Part shown: piece by piece, positions 12,266-23,285 of the stretch
How the letters are laid out: every line of letters starts with the position of its first letter
Position numbering within the stretch: the stretch's first letter is position 1
Assembly (NCBI GenBank): GCA_001557505.1
Contig: LSAX01000001.1
Span: 4,588,001 to 4,652,000, forward strand
Origin: Reticulascus tulasneorum
Taxonomy: Eukaryota > Ascomycota > Sordariomycetes > Glomerellales > Reticulascaceae
DNA: 64,000 nt
Direction: 5' to 3'
The notes under the pieces: model-generated
The model's input: only the letters and a program-made list of their open reading frames with translations
What the model was told of the DNA's origin: nothing
Databases searched by the model: none
Made by a program: the position numbers and the translations under genes

Positions 12266-12811
12266 TCAGGGTTCCCAGTGAGTGGAGGGTATACATGGCG
12301 TGGACTTTCGAGGCAATAATCTCGAGAAGCCTCCGAAGTGTAAAGGGCTTGTAAAGGGCGCGTAGGAAGGGATATTACATGGACAGTCTGGATACGATTG
12401 CCCCTATACCCTTAGCAGCAGAATGAAAGTGGCTCGCTCTTCTTTTTTTTTTTTTTTAGTTATTGTGGGAGGGTGATCCTCATTCAGATACGTAACACAT
12501 ATAGGTTTTCAGTTCAACCTTATTCTATTACGGACGTATTGAACATGCCACTGACGAAACCACCCAATCCCCCATGTCGAGAACTATTGGGCCAGACATC
12601 AGATAGCTCTCCTATGGCTGTGCTACCCTAGATTCGGGAGGCTACTACGTAGTAAAGATGGTAAAGGTTGACTGTACTTTTGTTCATAATCGTCACAGAT
12701 TGGTGGACAAATCGCACGAAGCAAAGGGGACATGCAGTCTCTGTTTGGAATTACGTGTATTTCCATTCATAACAACGTAAGTATCATAAATTATTTCTTT
12801 TGTACATTTGA
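12266..12811. other. Convergent intergenic spacer
   Basis: The spacer lies between the 3' ends of the GPI-protein gene (+) and the membrane-protein gene (-), so it should hold both UTRs and terminators and no promoter. It contains a run of 15 T (12443-12457) and one exact TACTACGTAGTA palindrome. No coding potential was recognised. Confidence 0.55.
12643..12654. repeat. TACTACGTAGTA palindrome, copy 2
   Basis: Second exact copy of the 12-bp palindrome, here between two convergent genes. Because this spacer should have no promoter, a simple promoter-element explanation is less likely for this copy. Confidence 0.8.
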
Positions 12812-14194
12812 TCATACATGCGGGATGTAGTTCGACCAGTTGACCGACATAAACGCGTCCTTCGGCAAAGCCCTCAAGCTGGCACACACCTCCACAATGA
12901 TGTACAGTCTCGCCAGGACTAGAGCAAACGTACTAGAAGAGAGGGCAATGTCCCACACCCAGGGTAGTCGTCTGCTTTCCTGGTCCTTAACCCGCGAAGC
13001 GTTCACCCAAACCCATACCAAGTTGAACTTGCCCCGGTAGCCGAGAGCGCCGAGGACTCGAATAGCGGCGACGCTGAAGCATGACATGGTGGCAAGGGTG
13101 ACCGCCGAAACCCGCCAGAGCAGCTGCTCGAAAGCGGTTGGATACTGCAGATTCCATCCGAGAAGATGTATGGATGAATGAACCATGGATGGAACCACCA
13201 GCATGAGGAGGAGTTTGACCGGCAGGCCTGATGGTAAGATGGAGTCATCGGGTATTCGCTGGATGGGCATCGACGATGACCTCTGGGTTACCATGTAGAA
13301 CTGCTTCTCCGGATCCGTGATACCCTCTACTGGCTCGGAATCGTGCGGGCGCTCTGGGCCCCTTTCCAAGTCGTATTTGCTAAACATGGGCCGTCTCTCC
13401 CACATCCGAGTTGGTTTCTCCACAAAATCGAGAGGCGTTTCCTCGTAACTGGTACCTGGCGGTATGCCTGCGTCTTTGAGGATCTCATCGAGTGATAATG
13501 GGCAATGAATAATGGTGGGCGTGCCGACGTCTTGCGGCTTGAGCATCCAGAAGTAGTACGTCAACGCGGTCGAGACAACGAAGGCGACTGTAAACAGCTC
13601 CAGTGGCGAGACCGAAAGTCCCTCGACGACTCGTCCCACGCATTGCAGGACCATCCACCCGCATTGTATCAGTGCCGCCAGCTTGGCGAACAAATCAGCC
13701 TTGCTCTTGTCCCAGATCTCGTTCTTGCGGATGGTCGGAACGGGGATGAAGCCTCGTTTAACGAGATAATGCACGCCGGCGGCATTGAGAGGAAAGGTCG
13801 CGCCGTCCACGGTCGACAGAACAAATCCGCCGGCGTTGGCGTAGAAAGCGTGTACGAACGTCCAGCTCTTCGATTCCGAGCCGATGATTTCCCGCATTTG
13901 CTGTAGGGAAACGCGTGCGGCGTCCCATTGTGCAGCGGCAATCATGGTGAGCAGATCCGGTGCCAAGATGGCGACGGTGCCCCAACGCATCTTGCGTTTG
14001 GTAATTTGCCATAGCGAGTCATTGGGCGCAGCGACGTTGAGGTGAAGCAGGGTCCAAATGGCCGAGACCAACACGAGGATGCTGCTGTAGATGATGTCGA
14101 TTGTCCCTCTGTCGTCAGGGCTGTACACCCATCCGTGGATCAGGTCAGGGTTGGCATTGTTGCTGAAAATATTCGAATCTCCGGCGATGGCCAT
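12812..14194 (-). CDS. Polytopic membrane protein, fungal family of unknown function
   Basis: Single-exon gene for 460 residues with ATG at 14194. The N-terminal region contains W-x-x-SPDDRGTIDIIYSS followed by a membrane segment and WTLLHLNV, a pattern I know from a widespread family of uncharacterised fungal integral membrane proteins. About eight hydrophobic segments can be seen: near residues 33-51, 75-88, 125-150, 172-195, 200-218, 330-350, 362-385 and 420-440. A hydrophilic cytosolic loop at about 225-325 is rich in charged residues and Pro. There are no catalytic motifs. The gene converges with the GPI-protein gene 545 bp away. Gene model confidence is high because a 460-codon frame is unlikely by chance; function is unknown. 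Confidence 0.85.
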   Translation of the reverse strand: MAIAGDSNIFSNNANPDLIHGWVYSPDDRGTIDIIYSSILVLVSAIWTLLHLNVAAPNDSLWQITKRKMRWGTVAILAPDLLTMIAAAQWDAARVSLQQMREIIGSESKSWTFVHAFYANAGGFVLSTVDGATFPLNAAGVHYLVKRGFIPVPTIRKNEIWDKSKADLFAKLAALIQCGWMVLQCVGRVVEGLSVSPLELFTVAFVVSTALTYYFWMLKPQDVGTPTIIHCPLSLDEILKDAGIPPGTSYEETPLDFVEKPTRMWERRPMFSKYDLERGPERPHDSEPVEGITDPEKQFYMVTQRSSSMPIQRIPDDSILPSGLPVKLLLMLVVPSMVHSSIHLLGWNLQYPTAFEQLLWRVSAVTLATMSCFSVAAIRVLGALGYRGKFNLVWVWVNASRVKDQESRRLPWVWDIALSSSTFALVLARLYIIVEVCASLRALPKDAFMSVNWSNYIPHV

Positions 14195-17100
14195 TGTGGC
14201 TCAAGGTCTACCTACATAAGCACAACCGCCTTCTTGTGGCACTGAAGCTATTCGGCACTGGTGACAGGGACTTGGGGCTGGGCGGGAGCTGAGCCTCTGG
14301 CAATTGAGATTCGGGATTCGAGCCCATCTTAAGGATAGGTGTCTCCCTACCAGTAGCGCGGCAGTGGGATACCCAGCAAGGAGTCGACAAATTAACTTCA
14401 TGCAGCGATGCACCTGCAGAAGGAGAGCGTTGCCCGTTTCGGCCCCATATCCCACCAGATCAGCGACGTGATGTGGTAGCGGCCACTCCTGCTGCAACTC
14501 TGGGCCACGATTTTCTTGGTTACTGCATGGGATGACAATCACCAGCAACAGATGATAATCCCGTAGGATGCGGTACTACGGTACACGCCGTTTCAGGGGC
14601 GATCGACCCCCAACGATTTGCCGACTGGGATTAAGGTTACGGTTTGTGGCACAGAATGGCGCAAGCTTGTGCGATCTAGATAGCGCACGCCCAATCACGC
14701 CCACGTTTGTTGGGTGTCGACTCGCACAAACGTCCGCCATGATCCGGAATCACAGGATATCATTCCCATAAGAGGGTCATTGCATGACGATGGCATTATG
14801 TCGGGATAGAGCCACAGGACCGGAATGCTAGGCCTCCAGCACGACTGTTCGAGGTACAGGAGGGACGGGAGCGCGTGTCCGCGTATTTTCCTTTGGTGAG
14901 ATTGTGGCACTCACACAGTGCGCAGTTACAGAGCATATAAAGTACTTATTGCAGCGTAGGATGATGATGACTTACAATCGTCACTCTTTGGCCTCCTCTT
15001 CCAATGTCTCTGTCTTCAATGACGACAGGTCATGATTGCCGATGGCCGCATGCAATAAAGCGAAAACAACCTGAATATTTCAATTGTGTTTTGGGGGGAA
15101 GCTATCCCTACGAGCTAGCGAGAGCTATGCCAGCGGACAAAGGCTGCTGAACATTCACTATCGTTCTCGCTGCTAGTGACCACCTCAATGGTCAAGAATA
15201 CTTGAAACGCTGGGAATTCGACTATGGGCATCACTGCGAGCCTTACTATAATTGACAAAATATAGGAGCATACAGCCTTTTTGATAAACGCGAAACGGGA
15301 GGTCTTGCACCCCGGTAAATATCACACAATGATTCAGGCCAGTTTGGATTGCAGTCACCAGTATCCATGCTAATAAGGCACCCCTGGCTGCAGGTGGCAC
15401 AGGTAGCTTCATTCTGTTGCTCTGTTGCACTGGCAAGGCCAAGACCAGCAAGGGCCAGGAAAGAGAAGGTGGCAAAGAATATCATAGTGATGATTGGTAT
15501 CTTGTGAAATCTTAATGGGTTACGGGAAAGTTGCCGTTCGCGTAGTAGGGCAAGCACTTCAGATGAGATGAAAGTAGACCAGCTCCGTGAAAATGACCCT
15601 CGAACTCGCGCGAATGCCCGCGAAATGCTGATAGCTATCAATACAGAGCAAGCGTGTGAAATTAACTAAGATCCCAAGCATTAAGTATATACACTACAGT
15701 ATGATAAGTTTGATAAGAGTTTAAAAAAATTGCGGTGTAAGTGGTTAGCAATACTTGACAGACACGAAGCACTGAGGGCATACTTCAAAGCTTCGCAAGG
15801 TTGCATACTGCCGACTCCAAGTGCCACTATTGGACGCTCAAGTTTGATAGACCAAGTCGTCTCATTCCGGGGCCACGAGATCCAAATGATACCTAGTTCA
15901 AATTCGCTAATCCCGGCGAAAATTGAATCCCATCCAAGAACCGGTTTCGCGGCAGAAGCCCTACTCTCTTCCTACCGCCGCAGACACTACACCTCTCGCA
16001 TGATCTCTGGAGTGCGACAGAGATGCACCACCGTTGGAGCAGCGACTCTTGTCTGAGATTGTGGCCGGGCAAAGCTTAGGTGAGAATTTCGGCAGCATAA
16101 CTGTCCGCCTGTTGTACCAGCATTCACATTTGCCAGCGTGTCATAATTGCATCATGTAACGCAAGTTCACGATGTGGTTGTTGGTTTCTGAGTGACTGGT
16201 GTGAGGAGGAGGGAGGGGTTAGTGTCTCTGGCGAAAATGGGGTACACAATCGCCAAAACCAGGCACTGTGTAAGCCGCAAACCCCCACCTCAGCCCGCCC
16301 GCCCGTCGTGCTCACCTTTTTTTAAACCTTCGCAAAATGTGGACACCTATTTCGGCAATCCTCAGTAAGAACAAATGAGAGCTTAGGATCGAGGAGAGTG
16401 TCCAAATCATAGGGGTAACATCGCGTCCCGTTACTGCTGATCCCGGCCACTCTCGTCTGGGGGGGCTCTCCACTAACCGCTGCTTATCCCAGTTTAATCA
16501 TGCCGGCATCTAATTAGTGGACTTTGTCTGGAAGCGCAATGGTCGTCTCTTCCTCCGGGGACCATACTGAGTAAGCTCCTTCGCAGCTTAGTTGCCTAAT
16601 TGAGACCACCGACCCCAACATGCTGCCACGTATTTTCACACTCGAACGACAGCCGCACAGGTTTGTCCTATTACCTGTGTGTTCCACGACGTAGCGCAAC
16701 CCATTTTGCTTCCACACACGAGGGGAATGATCGCCGAGGTGGGGGCCGTTCTTATCTCATGCCTGGAGAAGGGCATGTTTATGAACTGATCTCTAAAAAA
16801 AAAGGTGTCTCATGTCGTAGTAATGCCCCGCATGAGGGTGAAAGCTTGACGATCGTGAGCGGAGCTTCCTTCACGAGCCGGGGCTTTCGAGCTTCATGGT
16901 GTGGAAGATTTCGGGGATTTGTAAGATACTTGATCGAATTCAGGAGCACCAGACCTTCTGAGGGATTCAAAGGAAGCTTCTGGTATTTGGTTTGGTTGGT
17001 TCCTGGAGTGAGTGAGTGAGGCCTGTTTTCTTTGGTCTCCGAGTCATCCGAAGATCAAATCCACACAACCCGGGCCCGGATCCAAAGGCGCTGCGCCCCC

Positions 17101-18332
17101 CGGCCCTGCTGCCAAAAACCGAACAAACGACAGGAGTGCTCGGCTGCTGCCAAACCGTGTATTGACGGAACAGTGGTTGACCTTTTGCAGAGTCGCTTCT
17201 GAATCCGAAAATATCTCCAAGCATACTTTAGTCATGTAACGATCCTAAGATTAGCCCTGGTGTCCGATGGAACCTGGCTCTGAGTGGCTATCCGCAGCCA
17301 CGAGGTAGACAGGAAACCAGAACCAATGGGTCCGACTGTGACTGGCTAGCCAAACAACTAATACGGCCGATCAAACCTTCTGGCTGCTGAAAAGAGTAGA
17401 TAGCAAATAGTAGGTAGATACGGAGCCCTGTTAGATCTAGCTCTGAGCAGTCCGGGTCTAGGCTATGGCCGTCTTGACTCGTCCTGTTCCATCTGCAGAC
17501 TTCAATCCACGAGCATTCGTCCACTGGGACCGTCGATTTACCATGTTTGAGTCTCAGACTTGGCAACCATGGGACTGATGACTAGGAGCGGTGACAGCAT
17601 GTGTCTCATACTTCGCTGTATCTCCTGTCACCCAGCCGAACCAACCAACATAGACAACTTGCTCAAAGTGATTGCAGAGAGCTGCAGCGTGGCATGATAA
17701 TCACTATCCATGAGCCCAAATCACAGTCTCGAGGATATCCAAGGCGCCATGTCCCACTTAGCCATAACGACATTCCAAAGGCCAAGGCGTGTGACTTGGC
17801 TGGAGTGTTGGAAGAGAATCATTGAGATGGGAAGTTGATGGTATAGCTGTCAATCGTTCTAGCAGACCAACTCATGCTCTGGAGGTGGCCCTGGAGGTAG
17901 CTCTGGAGGTAAAACCAATTAACAGAAAGAACCACGACGTCACTGGCTTTCTTTGGTGCAGCTGCAGTACCTGGTCGGAGCATGGCCGGCCCAATGGCCG
18001 ATATCTTAGTATAGGGGTTCAAGCCACTGGGCAGGCACAGATAACATCCAGTCGCGAGCTCGAAATGAAGATTCTATCTGCGGAGAGAGTGATTTGAAAT
18101 GCCACCAAGTGATCAAGTTGAAGGATTTCACATTGACGCGACCATGCTTAACTTTAGATCTACATGTTAGTCCACACTGACAATGGCAAGTCCAAGCCTG
18201 TTTAAAATGTAGAGCCACTGATGATGAAGCTTGAATATTGTACATAATCTATTATACCCGGTTGATGTAAAAATGGGCCACGCTCTCTATGCAGTACACG
18301 CTATGAATCACAAGAAAAGAAAACCCGGGGCC
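14195..18332. other. Intergenic region, one small gene candidate inside
   Basis: This 4.1 kb separates the 5' end of the membrane-protein gene from the 3' end of the desaturase gene. Apart from the small cysteine-rich frame at 15246-15485 I see no supported gene. Other frames (the longest 139 codons, 16600-17019) have no signal peptide, domain or splice partner. A short imperfect 12-bp tandem (CTGGAGGT units) occurs at about 17879-17911. Promoter sequence for the membrane-protein gene is expected just above 14194. Confidence 0.5.
15246..15485 (-). CDS. Possible small cysteine-rich secreted protein
   Basis: From the ATG at 15485 the minus strand encodes 79 residues: a convincing signal peptide (MIFFATFSFLALAGLGLASA), then a short mature part with CATCSQGC, DTGDCNPNW and SLCDIY, five cysteines within 30 residues, and a sixth three residues before the stop. 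A TATATAC element on the same strand lies near 15684-15691, about 200 bp upstream. Size, signal and cysteine density fit a small secreted effector-like protein. Against it: the C-terminal 25 residues look unstructured, and an unrecognised intron may change the end. I know no family match. Treat it as a candidate only. Confidence 0.38.
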   Translation of the reverse strand: MIFFATFSFLALAGLGLASATEQQNEATCATCSQGCLISMDTGDCNPNWPESLCDIYRGARPPVSRLSKRLYAPIFCQL

Positions 18333-20600
18333 TTAGTGTAAGCCGCTCTCGCCCGTCTCGGCCATGTACTTCTGGCACTCGAGAAGGATCTTGACTTGAT
18401 CACCGACCTCCTCGAGCCTGTTCAGGACCTGGCGATTCCCGTCCGTGAATCCCAGGATCGAGTACGGAATGCCCGTATCCTTGCTAAACTCCCTCACCAT
18501 AACCTGCACCTTGCGAAGATTGTGCCTCGGCACTCGGGGGAACAGGTGGTGGACGGCCTGGAACTGCAGACCGCCGTGTATGAAGTCGAGCCAGGCGGGG
18601 CAGTCGACGTCCATGGTGGTGCGCAGCTGGCGCTGCGCGAACGATTCCGACTCGCCGAGATCGGTAGTGGGCATACCCCAGTGGGACAAGGTGATCTGGA
18701 CGTGCAGCGGCATGGTGATGATGTGCGACACGAGGACGAAAGCGACGCGAATGGTCCATGTGGGAAGAGTGCGCAAGACGAGACAGTAGCCGAAGAGGAA
18801 CCAGTAGCAGGCCATGAAGACGATCTCCGTGGGGCGGATCCACCACGCCTTGGAGCCACCGAGCCCCGACGATTTGCTCGACAGCACATGGCACCACGAG
18901 AGGAAGTAGAGGTTGAAGCGGGCGACACCCATGACGGGGTAGTAGGTGTACTTCTGGAAGGGGATCAAGAACTCGGCGGCGGCGTCCCAGACGAATGTGA
19001 AGTCGTAATACGACGAGTGAACCGACTTGAAGAACGAAGGGCAGGTGGCGAACAGAGGCAGGTTCTGGATATCCGGATCGTGTTCCTGCAGCGCAATGTT
19101 AGTGGGGGTGGGACGACAGGATCAGATATCGCGCGGGGGGGTACGGACTGGATCGTTTGTGATAAGATGGTGGACGTTATGGCTGCTCTTCCACCATCCG
19201 ATGGACAAGCCGCAGCAAAAGTCAGCGATGAACATGCCAATCATCGTGTCCACCTCAAAAATGTGAGTGATGGCTCGGTGTCCAGCATCGTGCGCGGTAA
19301 ACATGAGTTGATGCTACAGATAGAAGGGTTAGTGGGCTTGCGCGAGCCAGTGATTGGGGGGGGGGGGTGATCTACGAACCCAGAATAAACCCAAGCAGCA
19401 GGCCGAGGTCATGTACCAGCCGCTGCGGAGGGTGAACAAGAATGCCATGAACAGAGTAGTATATCGGGCAGCCTCCTTGGCGTAATCCCAATACGGGCAG
19501 TCGTAGAGGCCCGCATCTTGGACCCGTTGGTGAAGGAGGCGATACTTCCGGACGATGTCTTGCTGGACGGCGGGTTCGATAGACGGATATTCCTCAATGT
19601 CCTGCTCGAGGTCCTGCTGCATGGCCCATTCGACGTACTCGGCCGGAGTCAGCGAAGCATGGTTGGGGAGTTGCTGGCCAACGGTCGGCTCCGAGGCGAT
19701 CCTCTTGCCCTGGTTGGCGGGTGTGCGCCTGCGAATGCCCGACTGCAGTCCGGAAATTGCGGCCTTCTTCTCGATGCTGTCGATGCTGCTACATTCCGAC
19801 GTCAACGAGGTTGCGAAGCTCCGGTCCGAGGGATCAGAGGGGTCGGACGACTGGCTGGCGGCGTCATCGTCGTCCGTGTCTACCGGGCATTCTGATCCTT
19901 CGATAATGTCTGTGCCCTTTGTCGTCGCCAGGGACGAGCCAAGTTTGCGATAGATGCCTCCTCTGATTGGTGGTGTCATATTGGTCCAAAGTCCCGCTGG
20001 CTTCCGGGCTATCCGGTAGGCCTTCATGGTTTTGACCGTGGCTTGCGAATGGTACCTGCAAAAAGCCCCACCAGGGGGCATATGTCAGCAACCATGTTCT
20101 TTTTCCCGCGGGCTTTTCGATGCATGAATTTATAAGATCGGATGGGAGGGCATATAATAAGACGAACACTCGGATCGATAAATGTGTCCGACCGAACCGT
20201 GAGGCTCAGTCCACCACATCACCCCTCCACTTCTCCCAAACTTTGGGGTCTTATTTTCTTTACAGCACCCAATGAGCGAGTCTTAATACTCCATCATCTC
20301 CCGAATTTTTTTTTTCTGCCCTCTTCGTCATGCTCAGAGAATAGTTCCGTTTTGGGATTGGGCTGGGGCTGGAGGCAGGGAGTTTAAATGGACGTTTGGG
20401 CTTGCGCTCGGGGTATCTTACGCCTTGATCTCGTCCGTTGCATCTTTTCCCACCATATGCATGACCGCCAAACGGCCTCCCGGATGCTTGGGGAGGAATG
20501 AGTCGAGCCGAAGGATGGCATCCTCGAAGATGACCAGGGTCTGACCCTCGGCAATCAGACCTTCCACCTCCCGAGGTGTCATGGTGTCGTCGCGACCCAT
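18333..20600 (-). CDS. Delta-8 sphingolipid desaturase, cytochrome b5 fusion
   Basis: Membrane-bound front-end desaturase of the ER, expected to introduce the 8,9 double bond into the long-chain base of glucosylceramides. Exons on the minus strand: 20600-20422, 19380-20055, 19149-19313, 18333-19085 (590 residues, all GT-AG). Exon 1 plus the start of exon 2 form an N-terminal cytochrome b5 domain with the haem motif HPGG at residues 40-42. A 366-bp intron splits this domain, far longer than the other introns here (66 and 63 bp). A Ser/Asp-rich linker (about 105-145) follows. The desaturase has three histidine boxes: HDAGH (293-297), HNVHH (330-334) and QAVHH (516-520). The Gln in box three is diagnostic of front-end desaturases. 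Fungal delta-8 enzymes of this length with the Ser-rich linker are the best match; a delta-6 fatty-acid activity cannot be excluded. Confidence 0.9.
19356..19367. repeat. Run of 12 G inside desaturase intron 2
   Basis: Homopolymer of 12 G on the + strand (12 C in the transcript) within the 66-bp second intron. It does not affect the frame but is prone to sequencing error and slippage. Confidence 0.85.
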
Positions 20601-21427
20601 CTTGTGAGAATTTATATGAGGTTGTAATGTCGAACTTCGAATTGGATGGAGGCGACCGAATCGACAAACCGTTTTCTGTCGGTTTCGATATCGCGCCACG
20701 CACACGGACCCACCAAGACAGTTCGTTTTTCGATGTCGACGGGACTGACTCGTATGGGATGGCCCGCTGGGAAGGAACGTCGAGATCGTGTCGGTTTCGT
20801 ATCGAGAGATCGAGGGAGACGGTCGAGATTGTTGGCCAAACCAGATCGTTGAGAGCAAATGCACAACGGCGGCAGCTCAAGTTGCAGGACTCAAAGTATC
20901 GACGAGAAGGGAAAAAGGAAAGTCTGGTCTTTCAATCGAGGAAAGAGTGGGCGAGTATGGTGTACTCAAACGACGACGACGAAGAAGAAGACCACCAAGG
21001 TACCGAGTAGGAAGGTAGGTACTAAAGGCGAGGGATGCGAAGATATGCGAAGAACCGGCGAGGAGCTGACGACGCACTGTGCGTTAGAGTTTCCAAATTC
21101 TCCGTCGGCGGGTAGGTATGCTACTGGGTAGTAGGTCGCAGCGATGAGGGACGAGGAGCGAGGGTGAAGAAGACGGGGCAATGGTTCATTTTGCAGATGA
21201 ACCACCAGTATGTAGTTTACGGGAGGCGACAGGACAGGACCGACTGGATAGGCCAGGACCCGGAGACACCACAATCTGTCAAAAAGCACTCAAGCAGGGA
21301 ATTGCAGATGGGCCGAAACAACCACCACCAGATCAGGCGAGAGTGGATCTGTGGAAGGGCGGCGGAGAAGGGGAGGGAGCATAGCCTGGGTATGGGCAAG
21401 GCATGGCATTGGCATGGCATGTGCACA

Positions 21428-21451
21428 AGCAAGCAAGGCAAGGCAAGGCAA
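21428..21451. repeat. AAGGC short tandem repeat
   Basis: Tandem 5-bp AAGGC units, with flanking AAGC variants, lie in non-coding DNA upstream of the desaturase gene. Confidence 0.7.
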
Positions 21452-21962
21452 GCAGCCCAGCAGAGCAAGCAAAGGAAAAAAGGACAAACAGGTGGACAGT
21501 GGACGATCCAATACGCTTCGACACGCAACCCGATCCAGATTGAGCTGGGGTTCAGCCAGAGCCAAGCGCGAGGTGGGTATCGGTCGGAGACCAATTCAGC
21601 CATGTCAATCCAACACCGCCAAGGCAACCTCTCTCTCTCTCTCCGCGGCCGAGGAAGAGAGAGTGTGCAGGGCCAGCAACGGCGAAACCAAGGCAAAAGC
21701 GAACGGCTAGCAGGGCCAGCAAGCAAGCGAGCGAGCACTGTCGGGTTCTTTTTTGTTGGGTTTGCGAAAGGAGACGGCCGGGAAAAGGAAATGCGTAAAA
21801 ATCTGTATGTACATAAATAACAAGTATGTACAGTTTGTGCCGGGGGGTGGGAACGTTTCTATGTACTACCCTCATAGTACGTGCGTACAGAATTGGCTCA
21901 ATGGAAAGCTATGTACATCCCATACAAGCGTGGGAAGCATGCAAATTGTGGACATAGGTAAG

Positions 21963-21974
21963 TACTACGCAGTA
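21963..21974. repeat. TACTACGCAGTA, one-mismatch copy of the palindrome
   Basis: Differs from TACTACGTAGTA by one base and is flanked by GTAGGTA words on both sides. Probably a decayed or variant copy. Confidence 0.55.
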
Positions 21975-22143
21975 TGTAGGTACAGGTTCGCTCATCTCCT
22001 CCTTTGATCGCGGCAAGCTAGCCCCAATTTCCTTTTCTCTCTCCGTGGTCATCTTTTCTCCTCCTCGTCCCCTTTTATTCCAACTTTCCGCTGTATTTTA
22101 TTTACCTTCCCTATCGAATCCACATACAGGCATTCATTTAGCC

Positions 22144-22158
22144 GTGTGTGTGTGTGTG
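22144..22158. repeat. GT microsatellite
   Basis: Uninterrupted alternating GT of about 15 bp in non-coding DNA. Confidence 0.75.
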
Positions 22159-23273
22159 GCGTGTACATCATGTTCGCCCATTTGCCAATTACTACGTACT
22201 GTTACTAGGTAGTACGGTACCTATCTACCTGTGGAACTCCGATGTCACTTTTTGAAGAAGAAGAAAAATTCGTTAGCTTTGGGGGGCGCAGCAGGTCCCC
22301 CAATTTCTGAACCAAAACTTTGTTTTACGATGTACCTATTTTACCCATATCCATCCTTTTCTCCTCCTCTCCGTCGCCCGCGCGTCTCCTCTCGCTTTCG
22401 TTCGTACTCCTTTCGTACTCGCAAGGAATCGTAAGCACATGTGTGTTTGAGTGGGCTTTTACTTTCTTTACGAGGGCAGGACGCTTGAGTGAACCGAGCT
22501 TTTGACAGGCGTTTCTAGGTGGTCCCCGAACAGACAATGGTGTCCACCTGGCTGAAGGGGACTAGCTCGCATGCGATGTTAGCGAACTATGACGGGACCC
22601 CCCTTCTCACCCCCCAAATTTGAACAAACCATGCAGCATCTGGATGGGACCTGTACGTACTACGTTTGCAGTACATGGGCTTTCGTGGGGTGGTCAGGGT
22701 TCGTTGCGAGTCAGTACTCTGTATCTGCAGGCATGAAGCTAATTGGAAAAAGAGAAGCGTGCCAGTGTGGCAACCGGTTTGTTCATTCCCCCGTCTAGCC
22801 GACATTTTATTGTCTGGGCTGTCTGTCCTCCTGGGAATTGGCCCGAGGCGAGGAGAAGAGAGTGGGTGTGCATCGTGAGGGGAAAACGCTAGACAAACCC
22901 AACAAGCAAGATCGGATTGATGGAAAGATTTGTCGTGTCGTGTCGTGCCTCCTCGTGCTGCATGTCTGGACGGGACGGACGGCGAGGCATTGGCAAGGGA
23001 ACAACAGCGTGTTTCGTCGTGTTGCGGATGTGATGTTTCCCAGACCCGATAAATGAATGCAGCGGCTCGCTCGCTGGCTGGTCGCCCAATGTCCAATGTT
23101 TCCCCCCATCCTCATGCTCATCCTCAGGCTTCCTCCCCGTGTGCAGTGTGCCCATCCCGCGAGGTACGACGCGCGTGTGTACAGGGTCGATTCTTGTTGG
23201 CCACTTCATCGGAGTCGACTCCGTTCCGGTCTGCAGTGGAGAAACAGGGCCCGACAACCTCCAATTGGGTAGG

Positions 23274-23285
23274 TACTACGTAGTA
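23274..23285. repeat. TACTACGTAGTA palindrome, copy 3
   Basis: Third exact copy, embedded in GGTAGG-TACTACGTAGTA-TGTAATG. Further related words (GTACGTACTACG near 22652-22665, TACGTAGTAGG near 24084-24094) lie within 1 kb on either side. Confidence 0.8.

Noticed and set aside
18396..19370. 324-codon open frame on the + strand
   Set aside because: It is fully antisense to the well-supported desaturase exons, with Arg/Gly/Asp-rich composition expected from a GC-rich complementary strand and no domain.
21164..21820. 218-codon open frame (+) rich in Gln, Arg, Lys and Ser
   Set aside because: Low-complexity purine-rich DNA with tandem AAGGC units; no motif, no splice partners, no plausible start context.
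22587..23096. 169-codon open frame (-)
   Set aside because: No domain, atypical composition (many Arg/Ser/Pro/His), and overlapping frames of similar length on both strands suggest base composition only.
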